This document shows, in pieces, positions 48,413 through 56,244 of a stretch of DNA of 56,244 nt. The stretch's first letter is position 1, and the number at the start of each line of letters is the position of its first letter. A program made the position numbers and the translations under genes. The notes under the pieces were generated by a model. That model saw only the letters and a program-made list of their open reading frames with translations. It ran no database searches and was not told the origin of the DNA. The DNA comes from Streptomyces panaciradicis (GTDB lineage Bacteria; Actinomycetota; Actinomycetes; Streptomycetales; Streptomycetaceae), in contig NZ_JAMGBF010000059.1 in assembly GCF_023516615.1 (NCBI RefSeq), positions 1-56,244 of the forward strand, written 5' to 3'.

Positions 48413-49408
48413 TCAGCCGGGAAAGCGGCCGGTGGAGCGCAGCAGCCAGCGGCGCTCCGCGTAGGCCAGGTCCTCGCGCCAGAGCCGGCCGGCCGCCGAC
48501 ACCATGAACCGGCGCAGCACCGGTGCCGCCGTGCGGGCCACGGCGAAGCCGGGACGCTCCGAGGAGGCCACGACCGCCTCCACGACGGCGGTGCGCGGCC
48601 GCCCCCGCTCGTCCGGCCCGAGGGGCGTGGCGTGCGTCTCGACGACGGATCCGCGGCCCTCGCCCTCGGTGATGCGCATGACGATCGTGCGCGGTTCGGG
48701 ACTGGTGAACACCGCCCGTACCGGGACGACCAGCCGTCCGGCGACCTTGAAGGAGACGTCGACGGTGAACCCGTCGTCGTCCGGCGTGTCCGCGTCGGGC
48801 GCGTGGGCCACGGTCAGGTCGACGAAGGAGTGCGGGTGGAACCAGGCTCCGTGCCAGGGGTCGAGCCGGTTGGCGACGATGTCCTCGGGTTCGCAGATCC
48901 CGATTCCGCTGTACACGGCGGCGACGGAACCCGACAGCCGGGGGCGGGCGGGGACGACGGGCGCATCCAGCGGTTCCTCGCCGCCGACCGCGTCCAGGCG
49001 CACCCAGACGAGGACCCCGTCGTCGTGCACCGGCACCGGGTCCCAGCCGGCGAACGACGTGCCCTTCAGGGCCATGCCGTGCCAGTGGCACACCAGCGTG
49101 CCGCAGCGCACCGGGCTCTCGGCGAGCGGCGCGCCCAGGTGCGGGCAGATGCCGGGGCCCGCGACGAGGCGCCCGTCGGCGGCCCGCCAGACCACGATCT
49201 CGTGTCCAGCCACCGTGCCGGACAGCGGCCGGTCCTCGCGTACGTCACGGGTCGCGCCGACGACGTACCAGTTGCCGGACGGACGGGCCTGGGCCCGCTT
49301 GAGGGCCTCGGCGATGGCACCGGGACGGGCCTGGCGCCAGGTGGGCTGCTGCTTCTCCCAGCGCGGCGGGTTCCGCCGCAGGGAGAGGGGGTAGCGGCGC
49401 GGCTTCAT
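48413..49408 (-). CDS. Rieske [2Fe-2S] protein of the carotenoid operon
   Basis: 331 residues. An N-terminal Rieske domain has CPHLG and CHWHG, the two Cys/His pairs that hold the 2Fe-2S cluster, at about residues 88-110. The C-terminal part (LDAPVVPARPRLSGSVAAVYSGIGICEPEDIVANRLDPWHGAWFHPHSFVDLTVAHAPD) looks like a catalytic or carrier domain of the DUF5914 type. The ATG overlaps the crtB stop by 4 nt (ATGA), so it belongs to the crtE-I-B operon. It sits where other Streptomyces carotenoid operons carry the gene called crtV; whether it is that gene I cannot tell. A role in late oxidation of the carotenoid is inferred from position. Confidence 0.82.
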   Translation of the reverse strand: MKPRRYPLSLRRNPPRWEKQQPTWRQARPGAIAEALKRAQARPSGNWYVVGATRDVREDRPLSGTVAGHEIVVWRAADGRLVAGPGICPHLGAPLAESPVRCGTLVCHWHGMALKGTSFAGWDPVPVHDDGVLVWVRLDAVGGEEPLDAPVVPARPRLSGSVAAVYSGIGICEPEDIVANRLDPWHGAWFHPHSFVDLTVAHAPDADTPDDDGFTVDVSFKVAGRLVVPVRAVFTSPEPRTIVMRITEGEGRGSVVETHATPLGPDERGRPRTAVVEAVVASSERPGFAVARTAAPVLRRFMVSAAGRLWREDLAYAERRWLLRSTGRFPG

Positions 49409-50436
49409 GTGACCTTCTCGTGCTCGTGCACCGGCTCGGGCGTGGGCGTGACCACCGGTGCGGGCGGCGCGGGGTGCGGGGGAGGGGCAGGGACCGCGGC
49501 CGCCCGGCTGCGCAGCCGGGCCGCCACGACGCGGGTCAGGCCGTCGAGGGCCACGGCGGCGCGCCGGCGGCGGGAGACCACCGCCCGGCGCTGCACCGAG
49601 CGGTAGCCGTCCTCGGCGACGGCGTCCAGGATTCCGCCGTAGAGGACGAACGCGGTGCGGATGCAGGGGCGTGACACCGGTTCGAGCATGGCCAGGCCGG
49701 GGGCCGCCTCGTCGTAGACCCGGCGGTTCAGTTCCGCGAACTCCCGCAGGGCTGCGGTGATGCGCCGGTCGGTCCGGCCGGTGTCGCGGCTCCAGCGCAG
49801 CAGCGGCCGGTCCACGCCGTGTGCGGACAGCAGGTCGGCGGGCAGGTAGACGCGGCCGCGGTCGAGGTCCTCACCGACGTCCCGCAGGAAGTTGGTGAGC
49901 TGGAAGGCCACGCCCAGCGCCGCCGCGTGCGGTGCCGCTTCCTCGCGCGGTACGACCGTGCCGAGGACCGGAAGCATCTGCAGCCCGATCACCTCGGCCG
50001 AGCCGTAGGTGTAGCGGCGCAGGTCCGCGTAGGTGGCGTAGTCGGTGACGTCGAGGTCGGCGCGCATGGCGGCCATGAAGTCGGTGAAGTACCGGTGGTC
50101 GATGGCGTACCGGTGGGCGGTGTCGGCCAGGGCGCGGACGACGGGTTCGGCGCTGTCGCCGTCGCGCAGTCCGGCCAGCAGGTCCTGCTGCAGACGGGTC
50201 AGCTGGGCCCGGCGGTCCTGGTCCGTGGCGGCCGGGTCGAGGGTGTCGACGATGTCGTCGGCCCAGCGGGCGAATCCGTACAGGGCGTGCACGGCGGACC
50301 TGCGCCGCACCGGCAGGAGGCGGGTGGCGAGGAAGTACGTCTTGCCGTGCCGGGCGTTGAGCTGCCGGCACTGGGTGTACGCCTGGCGCAGGCCGGGGTC
50401 GGTGATGCCGGCTGCGTCGAGTTCGCGGTCCGTCAC
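49405..50436 (-). CDS. crtB: Phytoene synthase
   Basis: 343 residues. It joins two geranylgeranyl diphosphates to phytoene. Conserved parts: GKTYFLATRLLP, the first Asp-rich motif in FARWADDIVDTLD, RRYTYGSAEVIGLQMLPVLG, and the second Asp-rich motif DVGEDLDRGRVYLP. The C-terminal 40 residues are Pro/Ala-rich (PAPPPHPAPPAP) and lie outside the catalytic fold. GTG 50436 overlaps the crtI stop by 4 nt and has GGGAGG upstream. It lies in the middle of the minus-strand operon crtE-crtI-crtB-Rieske. Confidence 0.93.
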   Translation of the reverse strand: MTDRELDAAGITDPGLRQAYTQCRQLNARHGKTYFLATRLLPVRRRSAVHALYGFARWADDIVDTLDPAATDQDRRAQLTRLQQDLLAGLRDGDSAEPVVRALADTAHRYAIDHRYFTDFMAAMRADLDVTDYATYADLRRYTYGSAEVIGLQMLPVLGTVVPREEAAPHAAALGVAFQLTNFLRDVGEDLDRGRVYLPADLLSAHGVDRPLLRWSRDTGRTDRRITAALREFAELNRRVYDEAAPGLAMLEPVSRPCIRTAFVLYGGILDAVAEDGYRSVQRRAVVSRRRRAAVALDGLTRVVAARLRSRAAAVPAPPPHPAPPAPVVTPTPEPVHEHEKVT

Positions 50437-51977
50437 GCGGGCCTCCCTTCCCGGCGGGCGGCAGGCCGCGGGCGGACACCGGCGCGAGGGGAGGCAGGGC
50501 CGCCGGTGATCCGCGCCGCGGCCAGCTTGCCCGACAGCAGCACGGTCGGCACGCCGACGCCCGGCGTGGTGCCGCAGCCGGCGAGGACCGCGTTGACGGT
50601 GCCGCGCAGCAGGTTGCGCGGCCGGAAGGGCCCGGTCTGGGCGAAGGTGTGGGCGGCGGAGAAGGGGGAGCCGGCCGCGTGTCCCTGCGCGTGCCAGTCG
50701 GCGGGGGTGACCAGGCACTGCTCCTCGATGGAGGACGCGATGCCGTCCATGCCGCGCCGCTCGAGTTCGGTGAGCAGGTCGTGCCGGTAGTCGGCGGCGA
50801 GGTCGCCCCAGGCGGTGGCACTCGGGCCCAGCTGGGTGTTCGGGCAGGGGGCGAGGATGTAGTGCAGGTGCCGGCCGGGTGGCGCGAGGGTGGGGTCGGT
50901 GGTGGTGGGGCGGGTGATGAGCAGCGAGGGGTCGCTCATCAGGCGTCCGGTCTGGGTGAGTTCGCGGAAGGTGCGCTGCCAGGCCGCGCCGAAGGAGATG
51001 GTGTGGTGGGCGAGCCACGGCCAGGTGCGGTCGGTGCCGGCGTGCAGGATCACGGCGGAGGGGGAGAAGCGCAGGGACAGCGGCCGCCGGGGGACCTGTC
51101 CGAGCAGGCGGTAGGTGACGGGCAGGTCGGGGGTGAGGACGACGGCGTCGCAGGGGATCCGCTCGTCCTCGGTGACTACGGCCGTGACGCGGTCGCCGGA
51201 ACGCTCCAGACGGGTGACGTTCTGGCCGAAGCGCAGGTCGGCTCCCGCCGCCTCGGCGGCGTCCGCCATGGCCCGGGGGAGGGCGTGCATGCCGCCGCGC
51301 GGGAAGTACACGCCGGCCACGGTGTCCATGTAGGCGATGACCGCGTAGGCGGCGAGGGCGCGTTCCGGCGCCACGCCCGCGTACAGCGACTGGAAGGAGA
51401 ACACCCGGCGCAGTCGCTCGTCGTCGAGGAAGCGGCCGATGCGCGCGTCCAGGCGGCCGAATCCGCCCAGTGCGGCCAGCCGGGCGAGGTCGGGGGTGAG
51501 CAGTTGCAGCGGGGAGTCGAAGTTGACGTCGATGAAGCGCCGCAGCTGCGCCTGGTAGAGCTTCTCCAGCCAGACGCGCAGTCTGCGGTAGCCGGCGGCC
51601 TCGCGCGCTCCGGCGAAGCGTTCGACCTCCGCCTCCATCGCCTGGGCGTCGGTGTGCACGTCCAGCGTGCTGCCGTCGGCGAACCGCGCCCGGTAGGCCG
51701 GGTGCAGGGGCACCAGGTCGACGCGGTCGCGCAGGCTCTCGCCGACGGCGGCGAAGGCCTCGTCGGCGATGTCGGGCATGGTCAGCACGGTGGGGCCGGT
51801 GTCGATGTGGTAGCCGTGGCGCACCAGCCGTCCGGCGCGGCCGCCGGGTGTGTCGTCGCGCTCCACCACGGTGACCCGGCGGCCGGCGCCGAGCAGGTGC
51901 AGGGCCGCCGCCAGTCCGGACAGGCCGGCGCCCACGACGACGACGTGGTCGGTGCGGCCGGGAACGGTTCGGGTCAT
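50433..51977 (-). CDS. crtI: Phytoene desaturase
   Basis: 514 residues. FAD-binding VVVVGAGLSGLAAALHLL and ERDDTPGGRAGRL at the N-terminus, FPRGGMHALPRAMADAA in the middle, and GTTPGVGVPTVLLSGKLAA at the C-terminus, the CrtI signature. It converts phytoene to lycopene. ATG 51977 overlaps the crtE stop by 4 nt (ATGA), so translation is coupled. The C-terminal tail is basic. Length agrees with CrtI of other streptomycetes. Confidence 0.95.
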   Translation of the reverse strand: MTRTVPGRTDHVVVVGAGLSGLAAALHLLGAGRRVTVVERDDTPGGRAGRLVRHGYHIDTGPTVLTMPDIADEAFAAVGESLRDRVDLVPLHPAYRARFADGSTLDVHTDAQAMEAEVERFAGAREAAGYRRLRVWLEKLYQAQLRRFIDVNFDSPLQLLTPDLARLAALGGFGRLDARIGRFLDDERLRRVFSFQSLYAGVAPERALAAYAVIAYMDTVAGVYFPRGGMHALPRAMADAAEAAGADLRFGQNVTRLERSGDRVTAVVTEDERIPCDAVVLTPDLPVTYRLLGQVPRRPLSLRFSPSAVILHAGTDRTWPWLAHHTISFGAAWQRTFRELTQTGRLMSDPSLLITRPTTTDPTLAPPGRHLHYILAPCPNTQLGPSATAWGDLAADYRHDLLTELERRGMDGIASSIEEQCLVTPADWHAQGHAAGSPFSAAHTFAQTGPFRPRNLLRGTVNAVLAGCGTTPGVGVPTVLLSGKLAAARITGGPASPRAGVRPRPAARREGRPA

Positions 51978-53230
51978 CGGCGGGCCCCTTCTTCCGCGGT
52001 GGTCAGCGACAGGGATACGGGGACGACGTCGTCCGGGGTGGCGTCGGGCGCCTGCGGCGGCGGGGTGCCGGCCGCGGAGCGCAGCAGCGCGCGGAGCCGG
52101 TTACCGGCATGCGGCGCGAGCAGGGCGCCGTCGAGATGGCGCAGGCCCTGGGCCACGAGCCGGTCGATCTTGGCCTCGACCGTGTCGCGTGCTCCGGTGA
52201 CCTCGAACACCTCGCGCACGGCGGCCAGTTCGTCCTCGGAGAGGTCGGCCCGGCCGAGGGACGTCCGCAGGACGGCGAGGGCGTGCCGGTCGCCCGCGGA
52301 CTCGGCCCGCGCCTCGGCGACGGCGGCGAGGTAGGTGGGCTTGCCGCTGCGGATGTCGCCGCCCGGGGGTTTGCCGGTGTCGCGGGGGTCGCCGTAGACG
52401 TCGAGCAGGTCGTCGCGCAGCTGGAAGGCGATGCCGACGCAGCGGCCGGCCGAACACAGGGCACGCGTCGTGGTGGGGGTGGCTCCCGCCAGCGCGGCCC
52501 CCAGGGCGAGCGGGCGCTCCACGGAGTACAGGGCGCTCTTGAGGCAGGCGGCGCGGATCGCCCGGGAGAGTGAGCGCGCCGAGGTCGCCTCACCGTGGAT
52601 GTCGAGGTACTGCCCGGCGACCATCTCCATGCGCATGGTGCGCCACAGGTCCCGTACCTCCCGGGCGGTCGCCCGGGGCAGCTCGGTGTCCGCCACGACG
52701 TCGTCCGCCCAGGCCAGGGCGAGATCGCCGGCCAGGATCGCGGACGCCTGCCCCAGGCGCGCGGCGCGTGGACCGGAGGTCTCGCCCGCGTACCGGTCCG
52801 CTATCTCGGCGTGCAGCGAGGGGCGTCCGCGGCGCAGGGGCGCGCCGTCCATCACGTCGTCGTGGACCAGGGCGCAGGTCTGGATCAGTTCCAGGGCGGC
52901 ACCGATGCGCAGGGCGGGCCGCAGCATCGACGAATCGCCGCCGCAGGCGCGCATCCCCCACCACACCAGGCTCGAGCGGCTGAACTTGCCGCCGTCCTCC
53001 GTGAAGCGCGCGACGCGGGCGGCCAGGTCCCGCGCGAAGAGCGGATCGACGGCTTCGGCCGCCGTGAGCCGCCGGGCGAGCAGCTCGGCGAGCACACCGC
53101 GTACGGCGCCCGGCACGTCCGCGTCGACGGCGCGCAGAGCGTCCGATCCGGTCGGATGTGCGCTGTGCCGTCGAGTGCCGTGGGGGCGGTGTTCCTGTGC
53201 CGCGGTGGGGCTCATGCCGGTTCCCGTCAT
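51974..53230 (-). CDS. crtE: Geranylgeranyl diphosphate synthase
   Basis: 418 residues. Polyprenyl synthetase fold with the first Asp-rich motif in ALVHDDVMDGAPLRRGRP and the second in FQLRDDLLDVYGD, plus GKPPGGDIRSGKPTYL. It makes the C20 diphosphate for phytoene. Three in-frame ATGs (53266, 53230, 53215) exist; 53230 was chosen because GAGGA lies 6-10 nt before it. It is the first gene of the operon, and the promoter must lie in the divergent region before the sigma gene. Confidence 0.92.
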   Translation of the reverse strand: MTGTGMSPTAAQEHRPHGTRRHSAHPTGSDALRAVDADVPGAVRGVLAELLARRLTAAEAVDPLFARDLAARVARFTEDGGKFSRSSLVWWGMRACGGDSSMLRPALRIGAALELIQTCALVHDDVMDGAPLRRGRPSLHAEIADRYAGETSGPRAARLGQASAILAGDLALAWADDVVADTELPRATAREVRDLWRTMRMEMVAGQYLDIHGEATSARSLSRAIRAACLKSALYSVERPLALGAALAGATPTTTRALCSAGRCVGIAFQLRDDLLDVYGDPRDTGKPPGGDIRSGKPTYLAAVAEARAESAGDRHALAVLRTSLGRADLSEDELAAVREVFEVTGARDTVEAKIDRLVAQGLRHLDGALLAPHAGNRLRALLRSAAGTPPPQAPDATPDDVVPVSLSLTTAEEGARR

Positions 53231-53553
53231 CGAGATCCTCGTGATCAGAGCTGGCTTCGTCGTCATGGGTTCCGGCCGGGCGCGCACGACGGATGCGGTG
53301 CGATCCGGAAAACGACACGTGGGTGGGCAGGGTTTCGGCCGCTGTGCTTGCGCGAACACGTCTTCTGGCCGGTGAGCTGTCGGGTCGGTGCGTGCACGGG
53401 TTCTGTTCGCGAATGTGACACGGATGGGCGGCGATCGCAGGGCGCTGGTTTCGACGCACAGACGATGCAAGTTGTCCTCGCTGCATCGATTTCGGAGGGT
53501 GGAGCAGTCACCGTCGCTCCAGGCGGCGCAACCGGCGATGCAGAGGAGTAGTC
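53231..53553. promoter_or_regulatory. Divergent crtE/sigma control region
   Basis: No gene is seen in these 323 bp. Two inverted repeats stand out: CGCGAACA (53351-53358) with TGTTCGCG (53404-53411), 45 bp apart, and CGATGCA (53463-53469) with TGCATCG (53482-53488), 12 bp apart. The second lies 65 bp before the sigma start and is a good candidate operator for a regulator; the first may be a paired site. No clear -10/-35 pair could be fixed. Confidence 0.45.
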
Positions 53554-54153
53554 ATGACGACCGCCCCCCAGATCAGCGCAGACCTCCTCGACGACGCCGA
53601 ACTCGTCGACGGGTTCCTCGCCGGCGACGAGGCATGCCTGGAGGTCGTGCACGACCGCTGGCGCTCGCTCGTGTACGGCCTCGCGATGCGCTCGCTGGGA
53701 GACGCGAGGGACGCGGAGGACGTCACCCAGATGGTCTTCCTCGCGGCGTGGCGGGGCCGCGCCGGATTCGCACCCGACCGGGGTACCTTGCCGGGCTGGC
53801 TGGTGGGCATCACCCGCCGGAAGATCGCCGACGCGCTCGCGGCGCGCACCCGGCGCTCCGAACTCGTCGCCGCCGCCGGTGCCAGACTGATGGTGACGGC
53901 TCCCCAGGAGACGGTGCGGCCGGAGGCGTCGCTCGACCGCGTGCTCCTGGACGACGAACTGTCACGGCTGCCCGCCCCGCAACGCCGCGTGCTCAACCTC
54001 GCCTTCCACGACGACCTGACCCAGACCCAGATCGCCCAGCTCACCGGATGGCCGCTGGGCACCGTCAAGAGCCACGTCCGGCGGGGGCTGCACCGCCTCG
54101 CCCGCCGCCTCGACACGGACGACGCCGAAAATTCACCCCGCACGGGCAGGTGA
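53554..54153 (+). CDS. ECF sigma factor of the carotenoid cluster
   Basis: 199 residues. Region 2 covers about residues 12-80 (LVDGFLAGDEACLEVVHDRW, DARDAEDVTQMVFLAAWRG, with the usual Asp-Ala-Glu-Asp of region 2.2), and region 4 covers about 130-185 (LPAPQRRVLNLAFHDDLTQTQIAQLTGWPLGTVKSHVRRGLHRL, the helix-turn-helix). It has no region 3 and no fused anti-sigma domain. In S. coelicolor the light-induced sigma LitS, made under control of LitR, drives carotenoid genes; this one lies between crtE and crtY and is likely the counterpart or an analogue. GAGGAG precedes ATG 53554. No litR-like gene is in the window. Confidence 0.88.
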   Translation: MTTAPQISADLLDDAELVDGFLAGDEACLEVVHDRWRSLVYGLAMRSLGDARDAEDVTQMVFLAAWRGRAGFAPDRGTLPGWLVGITRRKIADALAARTRRSELVAAAGARLMVTAPQETVRPEASLDRVLLDDELSRLPAPQRRVLNLAFHDDLTQTQIAQLTGWPLGTVKSHVRRGLHRLARRLDTDDAENSPRTGR

Positions 54154-54231
54154 CCAACGCATCCGCACGGGTACCGCTCCCGAAATGTTGTCGACAGGCC
54201 GAGCAGTGACACGAGAGGGGCTGAGGCGGAC

Positions 54232-55425
54232 GTGCTCGAGGCGGAGGTCGCCATCATCGGAGCCGGAGCGGCGGGGCTGTCCCTGGCCCACCGGCTGTCC
54301 CGACCCCTCACCGGCGGCCGTCCCCCGTCCGCGATCCTGCTGGACGCCCCGCCCGGCCCGCTGCGGCCGACCCAGCGCACCTGGTGCTTCTGGGAAGCCG
54401 GCCGCGGACGCTACGACGCCGCCCTGACCGCGTCCTGGCGCCGCCTGCGCGTGCACCCGCCCACCGGTGAGCCCATCGAGGACGACATCTCGCCTTTGAG
54501 CTACAAGATGATCCGCTCCGAGGACTTCGAGGCCCTGGTCGCCCGCGACCTCGCGCGCAGCGGCCGAGTGGAGCGCCTGGAGGCCGCGGTCGACCACATC
54601 GAATCACTTCCGCAGGGCGCCGAGATCCACGCCCGCGCCGCGGACGGCCGGGAACGGTCCGTGCGGGCCCGCTGGGTGTTCGACTCCCGTCCGCCCGGCA
54701 GCCTGCCCGCGGCGCGCACCACCCTGCTCCAGCACTTCCGCGGCTGGTTCCTGCGCACCCACCGCCCGGTCTTTGACCCGTCCCGCGCCGACCTCATGGA
54801 CTTCCGCACGGCCCAGCCCGCCAAAGGCCTCTCCTTCGGCTACGTCCTGCCCACCGGCACACGGCAGGCCCTGGTGGAGTACACGGAGTTCTCCCCTTCC
54901 GTCCTGTCCCAGGACGCCTACGACGCCGCGCTGAGCCACTACACCGACGCCGTCCTCGGCCTGAAGGACTACGAGATCGTCGGGACCGAGACCGGTGTCA
55001 TCCCCATGACCGACGCCCCGTTCGCGCGCCAGACGGCGCCCTCCGTCTTCCGTATCGGCGCGGCCGGCGGGGCCACCCGCCCCTCGACCGGCTACACCTT
55101 CGCCGGCCTCCAGCGCCAGACCGCGGCCGTCGCCGCAGCCCTGCGCCGCGGGCGCCGCCCCGTGCCGCCGCAGCCCCACTCGGCGCGCTCGCGCGCCATG
55201 GACGCCGTACTGCTGCACGCACTCGACAGCGGCCTGGTCGACGGCGCCGCCTTCTTCTCCGGCCTGTTCGCCCGCGTCCCCATGGCGCGACTGCTGCGCT
55301 TCCTGGACGGCACCACCCGGCTGCCCGAGGACCTCGGCATCGGCCTGCACACCCCCGTCCTGCCCATGCTCCGCGCGGCCGCGGAGGTCCCGCGGCTGCC
55401 CCGGCGCCCCTTCACCGGTTCCTGA
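54232..55425 (+). CDS. crtY: Lycopene beta-cyclase
   Basis: 397 residues. N-terminal FAD-binding AEVAIIGAGAAGLSLAHRLS, then RTWCFWEAGRGRYDA and the conserved DSRPPGSLPA, LQHFRGWFLRTHRPVFDP, LMDFRTAQPAKGLSFGYVLPTG and AAGGATRPSTGYTFAGLQRQ, all typical of CrtY-type cyclases. It closes both ends of lycopene to beta-carotene. The start is GTG 54232 with GAGG upstream; it follows the sigma gene by 78 nt in the same direction, so it may be co-transcribed with it. Confidence 0.92.
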   Translation: MLEAEVAIIGAGAAGLSLAHRLSRPLTGGRPPSAILLDAPPGPLRPTQRTWCFWEAGRGRYDAALTASWRRLRVHPPTGEPIEDDISPLSYKMIRSEDFEALVARDLARSGRVERLEAAVDHIESLPQGAEIHARAADGRERSVRARWVFDSRPPGSLPAARTTLLQHFRGWFLRTHRPVFDPSRADLMDFRTAQPAKGLSFGYVLPTGTRQALVEYTEFSPSVLSQDAYDAALSHYTDAVLGLKDYEIVGTETGVIPMTDAPFARQTAPSVFRIGAAGGATRPSTGYTFAGLQRQTAAVAAALRRGRRPVPPQPHSARSRAMDAVLLHALDSGLVDGAAFFSGLFARVPMARLLRFLDGTTRLPEDLGIGLHTPVLPMLRAAAEVPRLPRRPFTGS

Positions 55426-55467
55426 ACCGCGGTGCGCCCCGCCCACCCCACCGACCCGGGAGAACGC

Positions 55468-56199
55468 ATGACCCTGCTGCGCGACGCGGACCTGGCCACC
55501 GCGTTCGACCATGCGGCGCACTCGTACGACACGCTGGTGGCGGCCAACCCCGGCTACCACGCCCAGCTGCGCCGCTCGGCCCGCAGGCTGGGCCTGCCCG
55601 GCCCCGGCCGCGGGCTGCGCGTCCTGGACCTCGGCTGCGGAACGGGGGCGTCCACCGCTGCCCTCCGCGCCGTCCTGCCCGAGGCCGACATCACGGCCGT
55701 GGACGCCTCCGCCGGAATGCTGGCGCGTGCCGCGGCCAAGCCCTGGCCCGAGAACGTCAGGTTCGTGTGCGCCCCGGCGGAGAAACTCGCCGACGCGGGC
55801 GTCGAGGGCCCCTTCGACGCGGTGTTCGCCGCCTACCTCTTCCGCAACGTCTCGGACCCCGACGCCGTCCTGTCCACCGTCCACGACCTGCTCGCCCCGC
55901 ACGGGCGGCTCGCCGTGCACGAGTACACCCTCAGCGGCCGCCCGGTCCACCGCGCGGTGTGGACGGCCGTGTGCCGGGGGCTGGTGCTGCCCGTCGCCAC
56001 CGCGCTGGGCGACGGCGAGCTGTATCGCCACCTGTGGCGCAGCGTCGTCGACTTCGACACCGTCGACGCGTTCGCCGACCGGCTGCGGGCCACCGGCTTC
56101 GACCGGGTACGCGCCCTGCCCCTGCCCGGCTGGCAGACCGGCATCACCCACACCGTCGTCGGCCGGCGTGCCGGCGCCACGGCGCGGACCGCGCGATGA
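55468..56199 (+). CDS. crtT: SAM-dependent methyltransferase of the carotenoid cluster
   Basis: 243 residues. Class I methyltransferase fold: LRVLDLGCGTGASTAAL (SAM loop), ITAVDASAGMLARAA, VRFVCAPAEKL and FDAVFAAYLFRNVSDPDAVL. The FRNVSDP block is like that of UbiE/CrtT-type enzymes. In streptomycetes crtT lies between crtY and crtU and its exact step is not certain. GGGAG precedes ATG 55468. Its stop overlaps the start of the next gene by 4 nt. Confidence 0.82.
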   Translation: MTLLRDADLATAFDHAAHSYDTLVAANPGYHAQLRRSARRLGLPGPGRGLRVLDLGCGTGASTAALRAVLPEADITAVDASAGMLARAAAKPWPENVRFVCAPAEKLADAGVEGPFDAVFAAYLFRNVSDPDAVLSTVHDLLAPHGRLAVHEYTLSGRPVHRAVWTAVCRGLVLPVATALGDGELYRHLWRSVVDFDTVDAFADRLRATGFDRVRALPLPGWQTGITHTVVGRRAGATARTAR

Positions 56200-56244
56200 C
56201 CGGCCCGACGGCGCGCGGCGCCCGACCCGGCCGGGACCGTCGTG
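56196..56244 (+). CDS. Start of the next gene, probably crtU (partial)
   Basis: ATG 56196 overlaps the crtT-like stop by 4 nt and opens a frame to the window edge: MTGPTARGARPGRDRR. This is too short to identify. By gene order in other Streptomyces (crtY-crtT-crtU) it is likely the carotene desaturase/methyltransferase that makes the aromatic rings of isorenieratene. Confidence 0.45.
   Translation, partial: MTGPTARGARPGRDRR

Noticed and set aside
50649..52334. 561-residue plus-strand open frame across crtI and crtE
   Set aside because: Gly/Val/Glu/Gln-rich translation without domains, opposite two firm carotenoid genes.
1..56244. tRNA, rRNA or known riboswitch
   Set aside because: No cloverleaf ending in CCA-type context, rRNA-like stretch or recognisable riboswitch core was seen by eye; short or diverged RNAs could still be missed.

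Overview
The window reads as chromosomal DNA of a Streptomyces or close relative. Base composition is very G+C rich, almost every third codon position is G or C, GTG and TTG starts with GGAGG-type ribosome binding sites are common, and the gene families are typical of the genus (DUF574 methyltransferases, WhiJ-type XRE regulators with DUF397 partners, DUF4142, RHIM-motif proteins, an isorenieratene-type carotenoid cluster). No rRNA, tRNA, CRISPR array, integrase, transposase or phage gene was seen. About 50 genes are supported, plus three decayed ones.

Layout. 1-3.2 kb: the 5' part of a PAS/PAS/GAF signalling protein, a GIY-YIG protein and small stress-type genes. 3.4-8.3 kb: a Tat-exported GH78 rhamnosidase-like enzyme with a LacI-type operator, convergent with an MMPL transporter. 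8.5-12.8 kb: a regulatory island of two DUF574 methyltransferases flanking an XRE/DUF5753 regulator, a DUF397 protein, an anti-sigma-like ATPase and a TTA-containing helical protein. 13.2-21.1 kb: asparagine synthetase, a TraB/TIKI-like protein, a YihY membrane protein, a flavodoxin-fold protein, MarR, DUF4142, and a ClC channel with tandem palindromes in its promoter. 21.2-25.9 kb: a gene-decay zone (GH15, DUF1254/DUF1214 and DUF6069 remnants) around an intact second YihY gene and an unrecognised gene. 25.9-30.3 kb: VOC protein with divergent WYL regulator, class II amidotransferase, AraC regulator with divergent alpha/beta hydrolase.

30.5-31.5 kb holds a two-gene pair that I consider the most interesting system: a small soluble protein ending in a RHIM-like amyloid motif, followed by a membrane protein that begins with the same motif. 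31.6-38.3 kb: P450, ComB-like phosphatase, signal-less receptor-like protein, PhoU, L,D-transpeptidase, DUF2235 hydrolase. 38.4-41.8 kb: a GH11 xylanase and acetylxylan esterase operon divergent from a secreted lysyl oxidase. 41.9-48.3 kb: LolA-like lipoprotein, SDR, PAP2, AI-2E-type permease, a dehalogenase-like hydrolase, an MpaB-like protein and a tiny hydrophobic protein.

48.4-56.2 kb is a carotenoid cluster. On the minus strand crtE-crtI-crtB and a Rieske gene overlap by 4 nt at each junction. Divergently lie an ECF sigma gene, crtY, a crtT-like methyltransferase and the first codons of the next gene (probably crtU). Together they would make geranylgeranyl diphosphate, phytoene, lycopene, beta-carotene and probably an aromatic end product, with the sigma factor the likely local switch. 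Its anti-sigma or light-sensing partner is not in the window.
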